The notes beneath the pieces are model-generated. The model did not search any database. It saw nothing but the letters and a program-made list of their open reading frames with translations, and had not been told where the DNA came from. Made by a program: the position numbers and the translations under genes. From contig FJOG01000004.1 of assembly GCA_900073065.1 (NCBI GenBank), positions 2,351,084 to 2,415,083 of the forward strand: DNA of 64,000 bases, in the 5' to 3' direction. Shown here piece after piece: positions 44,682 through 55,514 of this stretch. Position 1 is the first letter of the stretch; each line of letters opens with the position of its first letter. Source of the DNA: Phialocephala subalpina (lineage: Eukaryota > Ascomycota > Leotiomycetes > Helotiales > Mollisiaceae).

Positions 44682-47452
44682 GATTGTGGGTAGCAAAGCA
44701 CGACTGGTATTATTGAAGACGAGAATCCAAAAGGGATCTTGATGGAAGCAAACCCAGGAGGGGATATCGACGCAATATAGCTTTCTACCCTGAAAGCTTT
44801 CCACATGATCGAGATAACCACCTTCCTAACACAGATGCATTGAAAATCGCATCCACCCAGACGGGTGATCATTTGTCGTTCACGGTCACGAAGTTTGGCC
44901 CCTCGTTGGATTTGACACTGTGTGCATCCCGGGAAAAGCCTCCTGCCTATTTGAGCTAATATCCAATCATCATCGTGTCGCAACATTTTTCCTTGCCGGC
45001 TGAACCTTATAATGAGCTTCGATTTATCCGTGCAGGCCATGGGTGCAGGCATATAGGGCTTGGCGGAGGATTGAGGCAATAGCCGCTTCGAGAGCGATCT
45101 TCACGAGGGAGGTCTCGATTGTAACTTGAGGCACGGTAGATAACGATAGGAACCGTGATTTGATGGAACATTTGATTCTACTCGAGCATCAGCAGAGCTT
45201 TATTACTGTGCTTTGAGTCAAAGAAATCTACTGTATTCTATTTTTCTGGTCGGGCGCACGACAAGTGAATACTGTTGCTGGTAAGTTCTTTTCCAGCACA
45301 CACGAGAGTTAGACATTTTGTCGCGAATAAGTTATACAATTGAAGAAGAAGCATGTCATCGCGATGATTGTACGAAAGTACATGATTCATCCATCCATTC
45401 ATGTCGCTGCTCGCAAGATGGTGCAAGTTCTGGGAAGTGTGAGGTGCATTGCGGTGCCGCCGAGGTGCATCTCCAGCTTACCATGTTACCCTTAACCGAT
45501 TTTCTAGCACCATGTCAGTCAGCATCAAATATGCTTACTGGATCGTAAACTTCGCCCCTGTAACATGCCATGGTCTGTCTGTCTTACTGTTGTGACCAGC
45601 TGCCATTTCGAAATCGGGTCGCGGGTCTGGAGCCTCAAAGAGGACCAGAGTCAGGAGAGTCAGCATTTGAATTATTGAATACATACTCACAACCTTCCGT
45701 ATTGTTCGTCCATAATCCTTGGCACGTGAGAGCGTCTAAAGTAGCACGACATTGCTCGGAATCCGGAACTCAATCGATATGCGCTGTTTAGAAATAGCGT
45801 GCAGATTGCCACCCCGCACATCAAATCCCGGGTCCCGTGGACGGACCACCTCTCGAAAAGTACCTGAAAAGAATGTTCCACGGACTTATTACTCGCGATG
45901 GAAAGCGGCTGTCCGGTCTATCGTGATCTGCGTGGTCTGTTACTGGACGACGTCGTGAAGTACCAAAATGGCATGTTTCGGGGCGTAGGGTGAATGAGGA
46001 AGGTGTCAGCAAGCTTTGCGGGGGCCCATGGCGTGGTGAGCTTATTTCGACGTCTTGGCACCTTGGCGTAAGCCGGGCAGACTTCTCTCGAAGTTCTCGA
46101 ACAAACTTGGAAGCTCGCATCCTGAAAACGAAGACAAGTGTGGCGTATGGATTTGTGGAAGATCGCTTGGCGGCCGCCGCGGTTTGCATCGGCGGGAATG
46201 GCATGCTGGATCTTCTTCGTGTTGAGCCGCTGGGGAAACATAGCTCCTGCCCTGAACGATATAGCACGGGCTGATTTCAGCGCCTCACAGTACTGTTTCC
46301 CAGGGCTCGGGAGCTGCGACCTGGACCACTTCCGCACCACAAACGATTACGTTTTAAAACTCGGAAAGCTTCAAAAAATTATAATGCAACGAAAGTCGCA
46401 CAAATCCTTAAGGCTACTTGGAATAATTAAAGGATGGAATGTTGAACGTCGAAGCAATTCTGTTCATTGAGATACTGGAAACCGTGTTACATGAGTGGCG
46501 TTTCGGCCTTCGGCGCCTGGCGTCGCATTTTGAACGCCATTCATTCACAGGGGCCCAATGCCGGTAAGTGGATATTCAAACGTGCATGATTCCTTGACGA
46601 GGCTGAAAGCTTGTGAAAATTTGGTGGAGTACCCAATGTTCTGGAAAATGCAGGTTTGGATGTTCCACGAACTCGGTAAAAACTCTGCTGACCCCTCCAC
46701 AAACTTCGAAGCCCCTCGTTCATTTGACTTCACAGCTTCGTACGCTCATTGGTCTCGTGCTAACCCTTATAATCGCCTCTATCATCTCCCATGTCCTCTC
46801 GAGACTGGCATCGCTCTCGGCATCGCCGTTTTTACGAAAAAGGAGGAGGGGTCGGCAAAGTCTCGGGCTGAGGAAAAAATAACCGAGAATTAAGGGGGCC
46901 AAACCGTGCTGTAAGCGCTGGTGAGAGGTGTTGAAGATTCTACCAAACCCTCCCTCTGCTCCTGAGGCCAGAGCTTCGGTGTCCACAAAAAAAGCTTCAC
47001 AGAGAAGCAAAGCATCCGCCATCGGCTGATCTTGGAGTTTGAATGTAATCTTATATCGCTTTGCATCCGAGGTTCGCTTATACACGAGGATTAGGGGTTC
47101 CACGCAGTGTTCGAAGCAAGCGAGCCATCAAAGTATCAGGAAGTCAAGTTTATTCATCAAGAATTATCCCAATTCGAGGAACCTGGAACTGAAAAGTCGC
47201 TTGAGATGGATTTTGCGACTCCATTAGATGATGCTCAAGTTCCGATATCGAGACACATATTGCATACATAGCCTGCGACTCTTATTTTGAACTCTGAGAG
47301 GTATGAGGGATATGTACAGGGCTCTGCAACTGAGATCTCAAGGTAATGGTATGCGAGAGGATTGTTGATGATTTGTGTTTTGATAGTGAATCAGAAGGCA
47401 AGAAAGTGATATCTGACTTCGTATTGCCAAGAATGTTGCGCAAGTCCTAAAT
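44682..47452. other. 2.8-kb interval without a supported gene
   Basis: Many overlapping frames of 60-148 codons occur here, but those of any length start with GTG or TTG and show no domain. No repeats, AT-rich blocks or RNA genes were recognised. Part may be decayed coding sequence. Confidence 0.4.
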
Positions 47453-48262
47453 TCACCCGTCCGTCTCCATCTTCTCAAGTAGAAAGTCTTTCGTACTTGC
47501 TCCGCGCGGAACCATATCAATCTCAATCGGAGGAAACTCGAAGTCGACCAAAGCCTCCACCATTCCCAAACCGCGAGTTTCGGTTAGATAATCTTTCATC
47601 TCGGAGACGAGTACGTCCTACTCCTTTTCTATCGCTTCAACTATGCTCGCTGGAATGAGAATGAGAACTTTGCGGATAATAGCGGCAAACAGCAGCATAA
47701 TACACATGGTTGTCTTCAAGCTTGAAAGCGCGAGAGGATACATGTACTTGCTTTCTCCCTCAAGGAAGCCAATCGCTATCATCTGTATGTTGTACTCGGG
47801 CATGGGAGATTGCATGAAACTCCAAGCTGTCTCCCAACTTGATATTTCATGGTATGGGATGAACAGCACATCGGTCTTTGCATTGTAGGGTGTTGGGAAC
47901 TTGCAGAGTTTTGCTAGGGAGAGTCTATTAAGTCCTGAAGCGAGCACGACTGAACGTGACTCTCGGCATGTGGATAATAGGGGTCCAGGTTCTCTTTACG
48001 CTTCGAACTTGTATGCATTTCTGTCGTAGATCCCAGTGCGCTCTTTTATTTGCAGCTCAATGATGTGACGGTTTGGAAGTGCATAACGCCATATCTGGAG
48101 TCGTAGTTCTATGGGGAGTTTGCCGAATACTGTAAAGGTACCTGATCAGGGTGGTGGTGGAAGTCCAGGTGATACTGGTTCCTGGTCTTTGGCATCGAGC
48201 GCTGGTTTTGAAGTTGAGGATTCACCTCGAGGAGCAGCTTCTTCGGTGCTGGGTGTCGCCAT
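47453..48262 (-). pseudogene. 2EXR-domain gene with three in-frame stops
   Basis: From the ATG at 48260-48262 one frame runs to 47453. It is interrupted by TGA (48146-48148), TAA (47997-47999) and TAG (47618-47620). After a Pro/Ser/Glu-rich start it reads SGTFTVFGKLPIELRLQIWR and YALPNRHIIELQIKERTG, the characteristic opening of the fungal 2EXR domain (F..F..LP.ELR..IW). LLSTCRESRSVVLA, ETAWSFMQSPM and EAIEKE follow, then a tail with LVDFEFPPIEIDMVPRG. No intron removes the stops in frame. The role of 2EXR proteins is unknown. A small AT-rich insertion sits just upstream of the start codon. Confidence 0.65.
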
Positions 48263-48297
48263 TCTGACTGGTCCAAGTCAGCGTAACAAAAACAAAT

Positions 48298-48329
48298 CAA
48301 GTTAATCAATTATATAATTGATTAACTTG
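48298..48329. repeat. 32-bp perfect palindrome
   Basis: The left half is CAAGTTAATCAATTAT and the right half is its exact complement. It lies near the left end of the MITE-like insertion. Confidence 0.9.
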
Positions 48330-48475
48330 CTTAGAATAGATTAGATTATGATTATCGCTTTTTGAAAAAAATCATGATTATAATCAGTAATAAAAATTTA
48401 CATACAAATAATCATGATTAGATTAGAATATAATTATAGGTATTTCGTTATAATTAGACTATGATTAAGACCATA

Positions 48476-48500
48476 TAATCTAATCTAATCTAATCTAATC
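48476..48500 (+). repeat. TAATC microsatellite, five units
   Basis: Five exact copies of TAATC lie inside the AT-rich insertion. Related TAATC/GATTA words are scattered upstream of it. Confidence 0.9.
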
Positions 48501-48715
48501 ATTTTGTACGCTGGTCCAAGTGGAGAGAGCTTGATGTTGAGATTCGATATCAAGGTGGCATAAGAGGATGGATTCTGAAGTGTCCATGGGGATGAGTGCC
48601 TTTATAGATGAATTACTCGCCATCAAGAAGCTTCTATAGGCTTCAAAGCTGCAAAGGCGGTCTGTATTTCAATTTAGACGAGGATGGAAGGAAGGAACTA
48701 GTTCCCTCCTACCTT

Positions 48716-49896
48716 TCACTTCCTTTCACTCTCATTGAGCCACTTATAAACAACCCTAGCATCCTTCCCTTTATACCTCTCATCCTCCCTCGCCTCCTTA
48801 AACGCCTCTAATGCCGGCCCATCCAACACCGTCCTCGCACCAACATCCCTCGCCAACTCACTCCCCATCTTCAAAACCTTCTCACAAAGCTCAATCCTAA
48901 AACCTCCCTCATACCCCCTACTACTCGGAACATTCGCCTGCACTCCAGGTACCGGATTACTCTTTGACGTAACCCAACACTGACCCCCCGAAACATTAAT
49001 AACATCCGTCAACAACTTTAAATCCAACCCCATCTTCGCTCCAATATTCAACGCTTCGGATGCCGCTAGCGAGGTGATGGCGGAGAGGTAATTGTTGATA
49101 ATCTTGAAGGCTGTTCCAGACCCAACATCTCCACAGTGAAACACTGAGTCTTCCTTCCCCATATACTTCAACGCCCCCTTAACCTTCTCAAAAGACTCTT
49201 TCTCCGCCGCGCCAACCATAAACGTCAGCGTCCCATCCTCCGCTCCCATCGGACCACCTGATACCGGCGCATCCACAAACGTCAACTCAGCACTTCTCCT
49301 CACCCAATCATCATGTTCATGTTTTCTCGTCGCCGAAACTGGGCTCGTAGGAGAAGAGTTGACTGCGTCTGCGACAGCAAGGATGGTAGCTGTTTCGATG
49401 GTGCCGCATTCCATGAGGATTTTGTGGCGGGGGAAGGTGGGGTTGGAGAGCGTGAGGGCGGTGGGGATTAGGCCTGTTTGGGGGTCGAGGTAGACGGTTT
49501 TTACGGCAGAGGAATTGGGGAGCATGGTTATTACCATGTTCTGCAAGATTTTTGTCAGTCAAATTTCCTCAAATGAAACTGAATATATTGGGAGAAGACT
49601 AAGGACTCACAGCTCTCTTCACAGCCTCCATCCCATTCTCCACCACCTCAATCGGTCCCTGACCCTCCATCTGTTTCTGAAACTTCGCAATGGCGTCTTT
49701 ATTCACGTCGCAGATCAGAAGTGTATATTCAGAACTCAACCCCTTCCTTAGATTCACCGCCATCGGGTATCCCATCACCCCCAGACCTAATCGTATCCAT
49801 CAGCCTCTCTCCCCATTGATTTTTATGAAGGAGAAAATGGTACATACCAATAAACGCAAACGTCTTCGCAGGATCCGCCATATTTTCTATAGCCAT
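48716..49896 (-). CDS. beta-hydroxyacid dehydrogenase, 3-hydroxyisobutyrate type (copy A)
   Basis: Three exons (49848-49896, 49611-49786, 48716-49540) give 349 residues. Introns of 61 and 70 bp keep the frame. The NAD site FAFIGLGVMGYPMAVNLRKG spans the first splice. NMVITMLPNSSAV, the substrate-binding DAPVSGGPMGAEDGTLTFMV and the catalytic-lysine motif GSGTAFKIINNYL follow in the family order, then the helical C-terminal domain. The family oxidises 3-hydroxyacids such as 3-hydroxyisobutyrate or reduces tartronate semialdehyde. The exact substrate is unknown. A second divergent copy lies at 56931-57952. The upstream gap contains CCCCGCA (50088-50094). An alternative ATG at 49881 would shorten the protein by five residues. 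Confidence 0.88.
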
Positions 49897-50257
49897 ATTC
49901 AACGCAATCGTGATATTTCAAGGAGATATAAGTGTCTTGGCGGATAAATATGCTTGCTGAACACGTTGTTGCTCCAGTGCTCATGACCTGACTGGAAGTG
50001 AATTTAGCACATGAAATGTAAACAACCACCAGATAATCGATCCACATTGGAGAACTTGGAGTGGTGGAGCTCGGAAGTGTGCAGCTACCCCGCACGGCGA
50101 TGGTGGGGTGGTTTGCCCCGCCTGTGCAAACCGCCACCCCCTCTCATCGGCATGGCGTTCCAACTTGGCGTCCCTGATGTGGAAGCCCTATGAAGTAATC
50201 CGTCGCGTGCACTGAATGTGGACGGCGATATGTATTCTTCAATTTGGGACATGATAT
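49897..50257. promoter_or_regulatory. promoter region with CCCCGCA and TTCTCCAA words
   Basis: This lies upstream of the dehydrogenase copy A and downstream of the MBL gene. It contains CCCCGCA at 50088-50094 and CCCCGCC near 50116. On the minus strand GTTCTCCAATGTGG lies at about 50042-50055. This echoes the TTCTCCAANTGCGGGG elements at 59579 and 62908. It is a site by inference only. Confidence 0.4.
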
Positions 50258-51253
50258 CTACAGATGTCCAGGCAAAAACCTCTCCTTGTTCGACTCACTC
50301 CACCCCTTATCATGCGCCACAACAACCTCAACGTCGACCTCCCCACCATCTTCCTGCACCACTTGTCCTCTCTTCAACAATCCTCCAATTCTGCTGATAG
50401 TACCTTTGGCAGCATCAGTATCCAAATGCACACTCCTTAGCCCTCCATGCCCATCGTCGTACATCGCTACATCACATTCTCCTGTCAGAATCCGAACATC
50501 GTGACAACAATCTCCACCTAGATAAACCCATTTAGTCGGTGATATTCTTGCCAGCAGATTGACATGACCGATAAGATGTCCGGGGCTGTCTACTATGTAG
50601 ACACTGCCATCCCCGAAGAAGTCTACTACTGCTGGGAAGTCTGCCAGAGCTTCCCATTTATGATCCGTCTGTTGCTTTGCTGCCTTCTCAACCTCAGACG
50701 AACTTGATGGTGGAAGCTCGTATGTGCGATCAAATGGCAGCTCATCATAATTGAACAGCTCAGCGGGATATAAAGGCCCTGCTCCATTCGCAAGTAAATG
50801 CAATGTCCCAGATCCTACTACAAATCTCGAGTTCGGAAAATCGCTCGGCGTTCCAACATGATCCCAATGGACGTGGCTCAGAATCACAGTATCGATATCT
50901 TTCTTAGGATCAACGCCTCCTGCTAGCAGACTTGCTGCTGCATCTGGGGATGTAATTGTAGGTTGGCGTTGGGAGGCGTGATGCTGTTGCGCTGTTCGGT
51001 ATTTTGTGAAGTCGCGTTTGAGTCCGAGGTCGAAGACGAGGTTTGTGGAGGAAGTTGGGAGGTTATTCGAGGGAGAATGATGTTGGATGAGAAATGCGAG
51101 TGAAGGAACTGTTGTTCGCTTTTCTAATGCGGCGTTGGTGATGAAGAGATGTTCTGGGAGGGTCAACCAGCCTGCGTCCAGCGCTGAGATGGTAACATAT
51201 GTCTGATTCTTAGCCGGTGCTGGAAGGGAGAGGACATGAGCTGAACTTGTCAT
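50258..51253 (-). CDS. lactonase-like metallo-beta-lactamase fold hydrolase (copy A)
   Basis: An intronless frame of 331 residues with ATG at 51251-51253. The zinc motif HxHxDH is SHVHWDHVG at about residue 125. The third ligand region is VDSPGHLIGHVNLLAR, and GGDCCHD supplies the bridging Asp. A late His (VVAHDKGW) completes the set. Length and motifs match the AttM/AhlD-like lactonase branch of the superfamily, and related fungal enzymes open lactone or lactam rings. The N-terminus has no signal peptide, so it is probably cytosolic. It is transcribed divergently from the alcohol dehydrogenase at 51579. The paralogue at 58217-59260 shares TLPE and TVPSLAFLIQH. The true substrate is unknown. 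Confidence 0.88.
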   Translation of the reverse strand: MTSSAHVLSLPAPAKNQTYVTISALDAGWLTLPEHLFITNAALEKRTTVPSLAFLIQHHSPSNNLPTSSTNLVFDLGLKRDFTKYRTAQQHHASQRQPTITSPDAAASLLAGGVDPKKDIDTVILSHVHWDHVGTPSDFPNSRFVVGSGTLHLLANGAGPLYPAELFNYDELPFDRTYELPPSSSSEVEKAAKQQTDHKWEALADFPAVVDFFGDGSVYIVDSPGHLIGHVNLLARISPTKWVYLGGDCCHDVRILTGECDVAMYDDGHGGLRSVHLDTDAAKGTISRIGGLLKRGQVVQEDGGEVDVEVVVAHDKGWSESNKERFLPGHL

Positions 51254-51578
51254 CGTGATTGAAGTTGAGATGCGTTGTCCACTCGTAGCATCTCGAGTTC
51301 AGCCATCGCCTCAAAGCTTCGAATTGAGGTTCGTTGTGATCGTGCCCCACCTCATTGGGGAAGGTTTGGAGGAATGCCGATCAAGCCGACTCAGTGTAGA
51401 CTAGAGCGAGGGGTCTTTGCTACCCCGCAGCGGGGCTGGAACAATATGCACGCCACCACCGGGTGAACCGCATCTTGAAATCGCTGATCGTGGTTTGCGC
51501 ATGATCATCTCAAGAATCTCCCAGCCCAGAATCCTGAGCCTTTCCAGGACGCTGTTGAACAAAACGTCAATTTCAAAT
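51254..51578. promoter_or_regulatory. divergent promoter with CCCCGC-A-GCGGGG palindrome
   Basis: The shared region between the MBL copy A and the zinc alcohol dehydrogenase. A 13-bp palindrome, CCCCGCAGCGGGG, lies at 51423-51435. CCTCATTGGGGAAGG lies nearby at about 51350. The same GC-rich core (TGCGGGG) is seen upstream of other genes of the cluster. Confidence 0.5.
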
Positions 51579-52718
51579 ATGGCGTCTTCAACACCAGCCC
51601 TGCCAAAGCTCATGAAAGCACAATTCCTCGACGACTTCAAGAAGCCATATGAGCTCCGCTCTGTACCTCTACCGAGCCTAACATCACCCCATGATCTGCT
51701 GATAAAGGTTGACGCGGCATCGTACTGCCACACGGATGCAGTCCTCGCAGATGGTCTCATGCCACCATACCCGCCATCATTCCCACATGTCGGCTGCCAT
51801 GAATTCGCAGGTACAATAGTCGCATTGCCGACTAGTGGATTATCAAACTCCTCGCTGAAGATCGGGGACAGAATCGGAGTACCAGGCCGAGGGTTCCACC
51901 CCTGCGAGTCGTGCTTCGAATGCCTAAGCTATCACGACCCGGAAAGCGACCCACCAGGGTTCTCTGTTTACTGTCCAAAAGCGAAGAATCATGGAATCAG
52001 TGCTGTTGGGGGTTTTCAAGAGTATGCAGTTGTCGATGAGAGACAGATTGCTCCAATACCAGAGGCTCTCAATGCCATCGAGACTGCACCTCTCATGTGT
52101 GCAGGCGTTACAATCTATGCCGCAATTAAGAGATGTGGCTTGAAACCAGGGCAAAGACTCGGTATCTTGGGCGCCGGCGGTGGTCTGGGACATCTTGGAC
52201 TACAATTTGCCACTAAGATGGGATTCAAAACATATGGCATGGACAACTCAGAGGTTGCTTTGGAATTGGCGCGTGGACTGAAGACCGGTGCCACGATCGT
52301 CGACGTGAGGACAGAAGAACCAGAAGAGGTTGTTCGGCAAATCGGTGAAGAGGATGACAAAACTGTACGAGGTGAAATGGGCTTGGATGCAGTAATCATC
52401 TTGCCGGAAAGTCAGAAGGCGTTCGACTACGGAGTCAACCTGCTGCGGAATCATGGTAAATGTGTCGTGGTGTCATTCCCAGACAAAGGCTTCCACTTCT
52501 CAGCGCACGCTGTTGTGTTTCGAGATATTTCCATCATCGGAAGTTTGGTGGGGAGCAACAAGACTTTGAATGAGATGCTGCAATTCGCGGCCAAACACGA
52601 CGTGAGGGCGATTGTGAAGAAGTACCCGCTCTCCAAGTTAAATGAGCTTGTCGAGGAATATCACAAAGGTGGTGGAGGGAAGCTGGTGATCGATTTGGCG
52701 ATGGAAAATAGTTCCTGA
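51579..52718 (+). CDS. zinc-dependent alcohol dehydrogenase (MDR family)
   Basis: The ATG at 51579 starts MASSTPALPKLMKAQFLDDF and gives 379 residues without introns. Catalytic zinc ligands are in SYCHTDAVLADG and VGCHEFAG. The structural zinc loop is CESCFECLSYHDPE...YCPKAK. The NAD(P) site is ILGAGGGLGHLGLQFA with MDNSE after it. This is the medium-chain zinc alcohol dehydrogenase type. An in-frame upstream ATG at 51501 would add 26 residues rich in Arg, Ser and Ile (MIISRISQPRILSLSRTLLN) that could be a mitochondrial targeting peptide, so two forms are possible. The gene shares a divergent promoter with the MBL hydrolase. It would interconvert an alcohol and an aldehyde in the cluster's pathway. 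The substrate is unknown. Confidence 0.88.
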   Translation: MASSTPALPKLMKAQFLDDFKKPYELRSVPLPSLTSPHDLLIKVDAASYCHTDAVLADGLMPPYPPSFPHVGCHEFAGTIVALPTSGLSNSSLKIGDRIGVPGRGFHPCESCFECLSYHDPESDPPGFSVYCPKAKNHGISAVGGFQEYAVVDERQIAPIPEALNAIETAPLMCAGVTIYAAIKRCGLKPGQRLGILGAGGGLGHLGLQFATKMGFKTYGMDNSEVALELARGLKTGATIVDVRTEEPEEVVRQIGEEDDKTVRGEMGLDAVIILPESQKAFDYGVNLLRNHGKCVVVSFPDKGFHFSAHAVVFRDISIIGSLVGSNKTLNEMLQFAAKHDVRAIVKKYPLSKLNELVEEYHKGGGGKLVIDLAMENSS

Positions 52719-52820
52719 ATGAAAAATATCCAATAACTGATAAATAGTCTTTGATAGTTTTTTGCTTCGTTGATTGCAGCCCATGCAGTAATGTAACGGC
52801 TTCAGTAAATAGGCTGTTGT

Positions 52821-55514
52821 TCAATTGGGCTCCAACATGTCAGCGTAGATGTTCAACGAGCTGCCAATAACATCAACAATGGCCCACGTCTGAGCGCCTT
52901 TGAATATAGTCGCCCAAACGCGAAGCACGCCTGCACTGAGCCACTTTCGAGTCGCAGGCGAGTCTAGCGGCATGTCTGCTGGTACTGCGAACTCAGTCTC
53001 ATCCAGCATCGTTTTCACGAGTGAAGTGATTCGCCGCTCGTCATCTGTGATCGGTGGGTCGGGGTCTGATTGAGACAGTGCCTCTAGCCACTTGCTGAGC
53101 AAGAAAGCACACTCCAGGGAGCAAAGCGAGTGCTGGATTGACCAGATGAACGTCTGAGTCTTGGCCACAAGCCGAACACCGATCTTGACTGGGACACTGA
53201 GAGCATGAGCCGAATGTAAGACTGCACGAACTAGCTTTGGTGTACGCTTGATGGCTGGACTTTCACGGAAAGCGTTCGCAATCTGTACGGGATCGCGAGT
53301 GTCCAACGCTCGCCCAGGCCCTGTATCAACGTTTAGTCGGATGTATGCAAGTCGAAGAAGCGCGGTGGAATTGAAGGCGACAGGACCGTTTGGATCTGTT
53401 GGGTCGAGAGATGATTCGGGATTACGCTTCCATCCAATCTGCCAGTTTCGCAACGCATGCTCAAGAGATGAGACCTCCTCCGATTTGAGATCAGGTCCAT
53501 CATAACGGCATTTGGCGATCTGACGGACGAAGAAGATGTGTTGTATGAGAGCATGGATCAGAACATAGTTTCCAAGCGAAGAGTTCCATCCAGTCTTATC
53601 CTTCCCACTTCGGGAGAATAGACGTCGTAGAGCTTCTTGAAATTCCAGTATCTCAGGACCACTCTGCCTTGCTTCTTGCCATGCTGCTGCAGATTGGGCT
53701 TTGAACTCTGCTGCGCTCGAAGGTAAAGCTAGTTTGACTTCCGAGTTGAGGATGAGAGGCGGGATGTTGTAGACGATGCAATGAAGATTGAAGAAGCAGA
53801 ACACAATGAGCTTTGTTCTCTTCGTGATCTCAATGCGAACCCATTCTTCCCACGTGGCATCGTCAGGAACTGGGTGGCTTTTGAGGCCATCGTCTCGGAT
53901 AAGGGTCGCGAGGATGCTCTGGATTGCCAACGCCTCGCGAAGAATCTCTTTGTGCTTGGCCCATGTTGCCATCGCCATCAATATGAGCAAAGCTTGCGCG
54001 GTCTGTATCAGGTCCTCTCTCTCCGAGGTAGCAGATGTCTCGGTTTCGGAAGGTAAACCTAGAGGGCCAGAATTGGAAGGGTCCAGTGAAGGGGTGTCCA
54101 CGTTTGAGGAGTCATCCAAGCCTCGGGACAAGGTCGACACCTCCGATTCTGCGCGTCGCTGAATGTTGATCAATCTTGCGTCTCTGCGACGTATCCGCTG
54201 CACTGCGATTGCCTGACTGGCATTGAACAGCTCAACTCCTTTCTCTCCTTCGAAGCAATATTGGGCACCGACGGCGGCCATTCCTAAGATTAACTCAATT
54301 GCACAACCTTCAATAGTCATGGTCGGTAGATGAATCAGTGGGAGATGCTCATGAAACCCGTTCACATATGCCGCAATATAGCGACACAATGCCAGTCGAG
54401 TGGGCAATTGGAAGTCCTCCGGCAATACTGAAGTAAACTCTTCTAGCTTGGATGAGATGTTCTGTCTGTCATCAGAAGAAACCTCGTAAAAGGGACGCGA
54501 TTGTGTTGCTTGGTGTTCTGGTCGAGACCGAGGTTCTTCTGGCTGCAGTGAGGGAAGGCGCGACCCGAAGCGAGAGAACGAGTTAGACTCTTCAACATGT
54601 TGATGATTTTGCTTAGATCCAGGAACCAGTTGGGTGTCGTGATGTGGCAAGAAATCATTCGCATAGTTGAAAGACTCCGGTGAGAAGAATGGAAGTTGCT
54701 CGGCACTCGTCAAAGACGAGAAGTGATAGGATGACAGAGGCTCATTATCCAGGAAAGCAGCAAGGCTATCGAGGGACTCTTCTAGTCCGAGCCCCTGCAT
54801 GTGGCCTGTATTCTGCAATGCCAAGGGATCCGAGAGCATTTCGATCTGGTCGTTCTGAGTTGGCAATGACTGATAACTAGAAGTATTGTGGTCAGGAGCA
54901 GGGGGAGTCAGAAAAGAGCTGTGAAGGCTGCTGTATTCGGCGGCCATCGACAGAGCAGCGAGAGAGTACTCATCACTCTGGTTTGCAATCATCGGGGAAG
55001 TGAAAGTCGGATTCGTCGATGAGCTTGTATGCCGCATGCTCTGCGGGGTCAGCCCGGTCGTTCCGTGATTTCCATCCGTCCCATAAGGAGCAGTAGCTGC
55101 TCTCCTCTTGTTAGGTCTCGACTGGGAAGCGCCATCTTCATCCTCGTCGCGTTCATTTCTTTGAGCAACAGATGAAGTCTCTCTGTTATGAGTGAGCCTC
55201 TCGTGGCGAATGAGAAGGTCACTAGGAAGGTCAGCAACTGCCATCAAGGTTCTCATATCAGAGGCGGTACCTTCGGGTGAAGTGATGGCCACATAGCCGA
55301 CATCCAAAAGGCTTTTCTTGTGTGTCTTCGGTAAAAACACTGGTCAGCCAACATCGACAGTATCACGACGGCGAGACTTACGGATCCTTTCGTGGCGCTG
55401 CAGATGTTCCAAACGGGCAAAGCGTCGCTGGCAATGCTTGCACAGGAATCTCTTGGGCTTCTTCGAGGTCGCAGGAGCTGCTTCCTGCGTTGTGGTTTCC
55501 GCCGCGTCAAGCAT
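52821..55514 (-). CDS. C2H2 plus fungal_trans transcription factor of the cluster
   Basis: Three exons (55382-55514, 55271-55325, 52821-55221) give 862 residues. The introns (56 and 49 bp) cut through the zinc fingers and restore them exactly. Finger 1 uses C25, C28, H41, H45 (FLCKHCQRRFARLEHLQRH). Finger 2 uses C53, C56, H69, H74 (FGCRLCGHHFTRSDLLIRH), with the linker TQEKP. A basic patch SRPNKRRAA follows. A Ser/Gln-rich middle precedes the fungal-specific regulatory domain at about residues 330-700 (HEHLPLIHLPTMTIEGCAIE, LGMAAVGAQYCFEGEKG). Two tandem C2H2 fingers with this domain are typical of local pathway activators. It sits in the centre of the cluster. Its own upstream region contains GCGGGGAAGTGCGGGG at 55713-55728, consistent with self-control (inference). 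Confidence 0.9.

Larger units (their letters stand above)
48268..48521. mobile_element. putative MITE-like AT-rich insertion
   Basis: An 11-bp direct repeat, CTGGTCCAAGT, flanks the segment at 48268-48278 and 48511-48521. Just inside are imperfect inverted ends: CGTAACAAAA from 48282, and on the other strand CGTACAAAAT from 48510. The ~230-bp interior is AT-rich and contains a 32-bp perfect palindrome (48298-48329) and five TAATC units (48476-48500). It has no coding capacity. The long flanking repeat would be a target-site duplication. Confidence 0.6.

Noticed and set aside
45918..47103. Frames of 110-148 codons in the 44.7-47.4 kb interval
   Set aside because: They start with GTG or TTG, overlap on both strands and show no recognisable domain or splice pattern.
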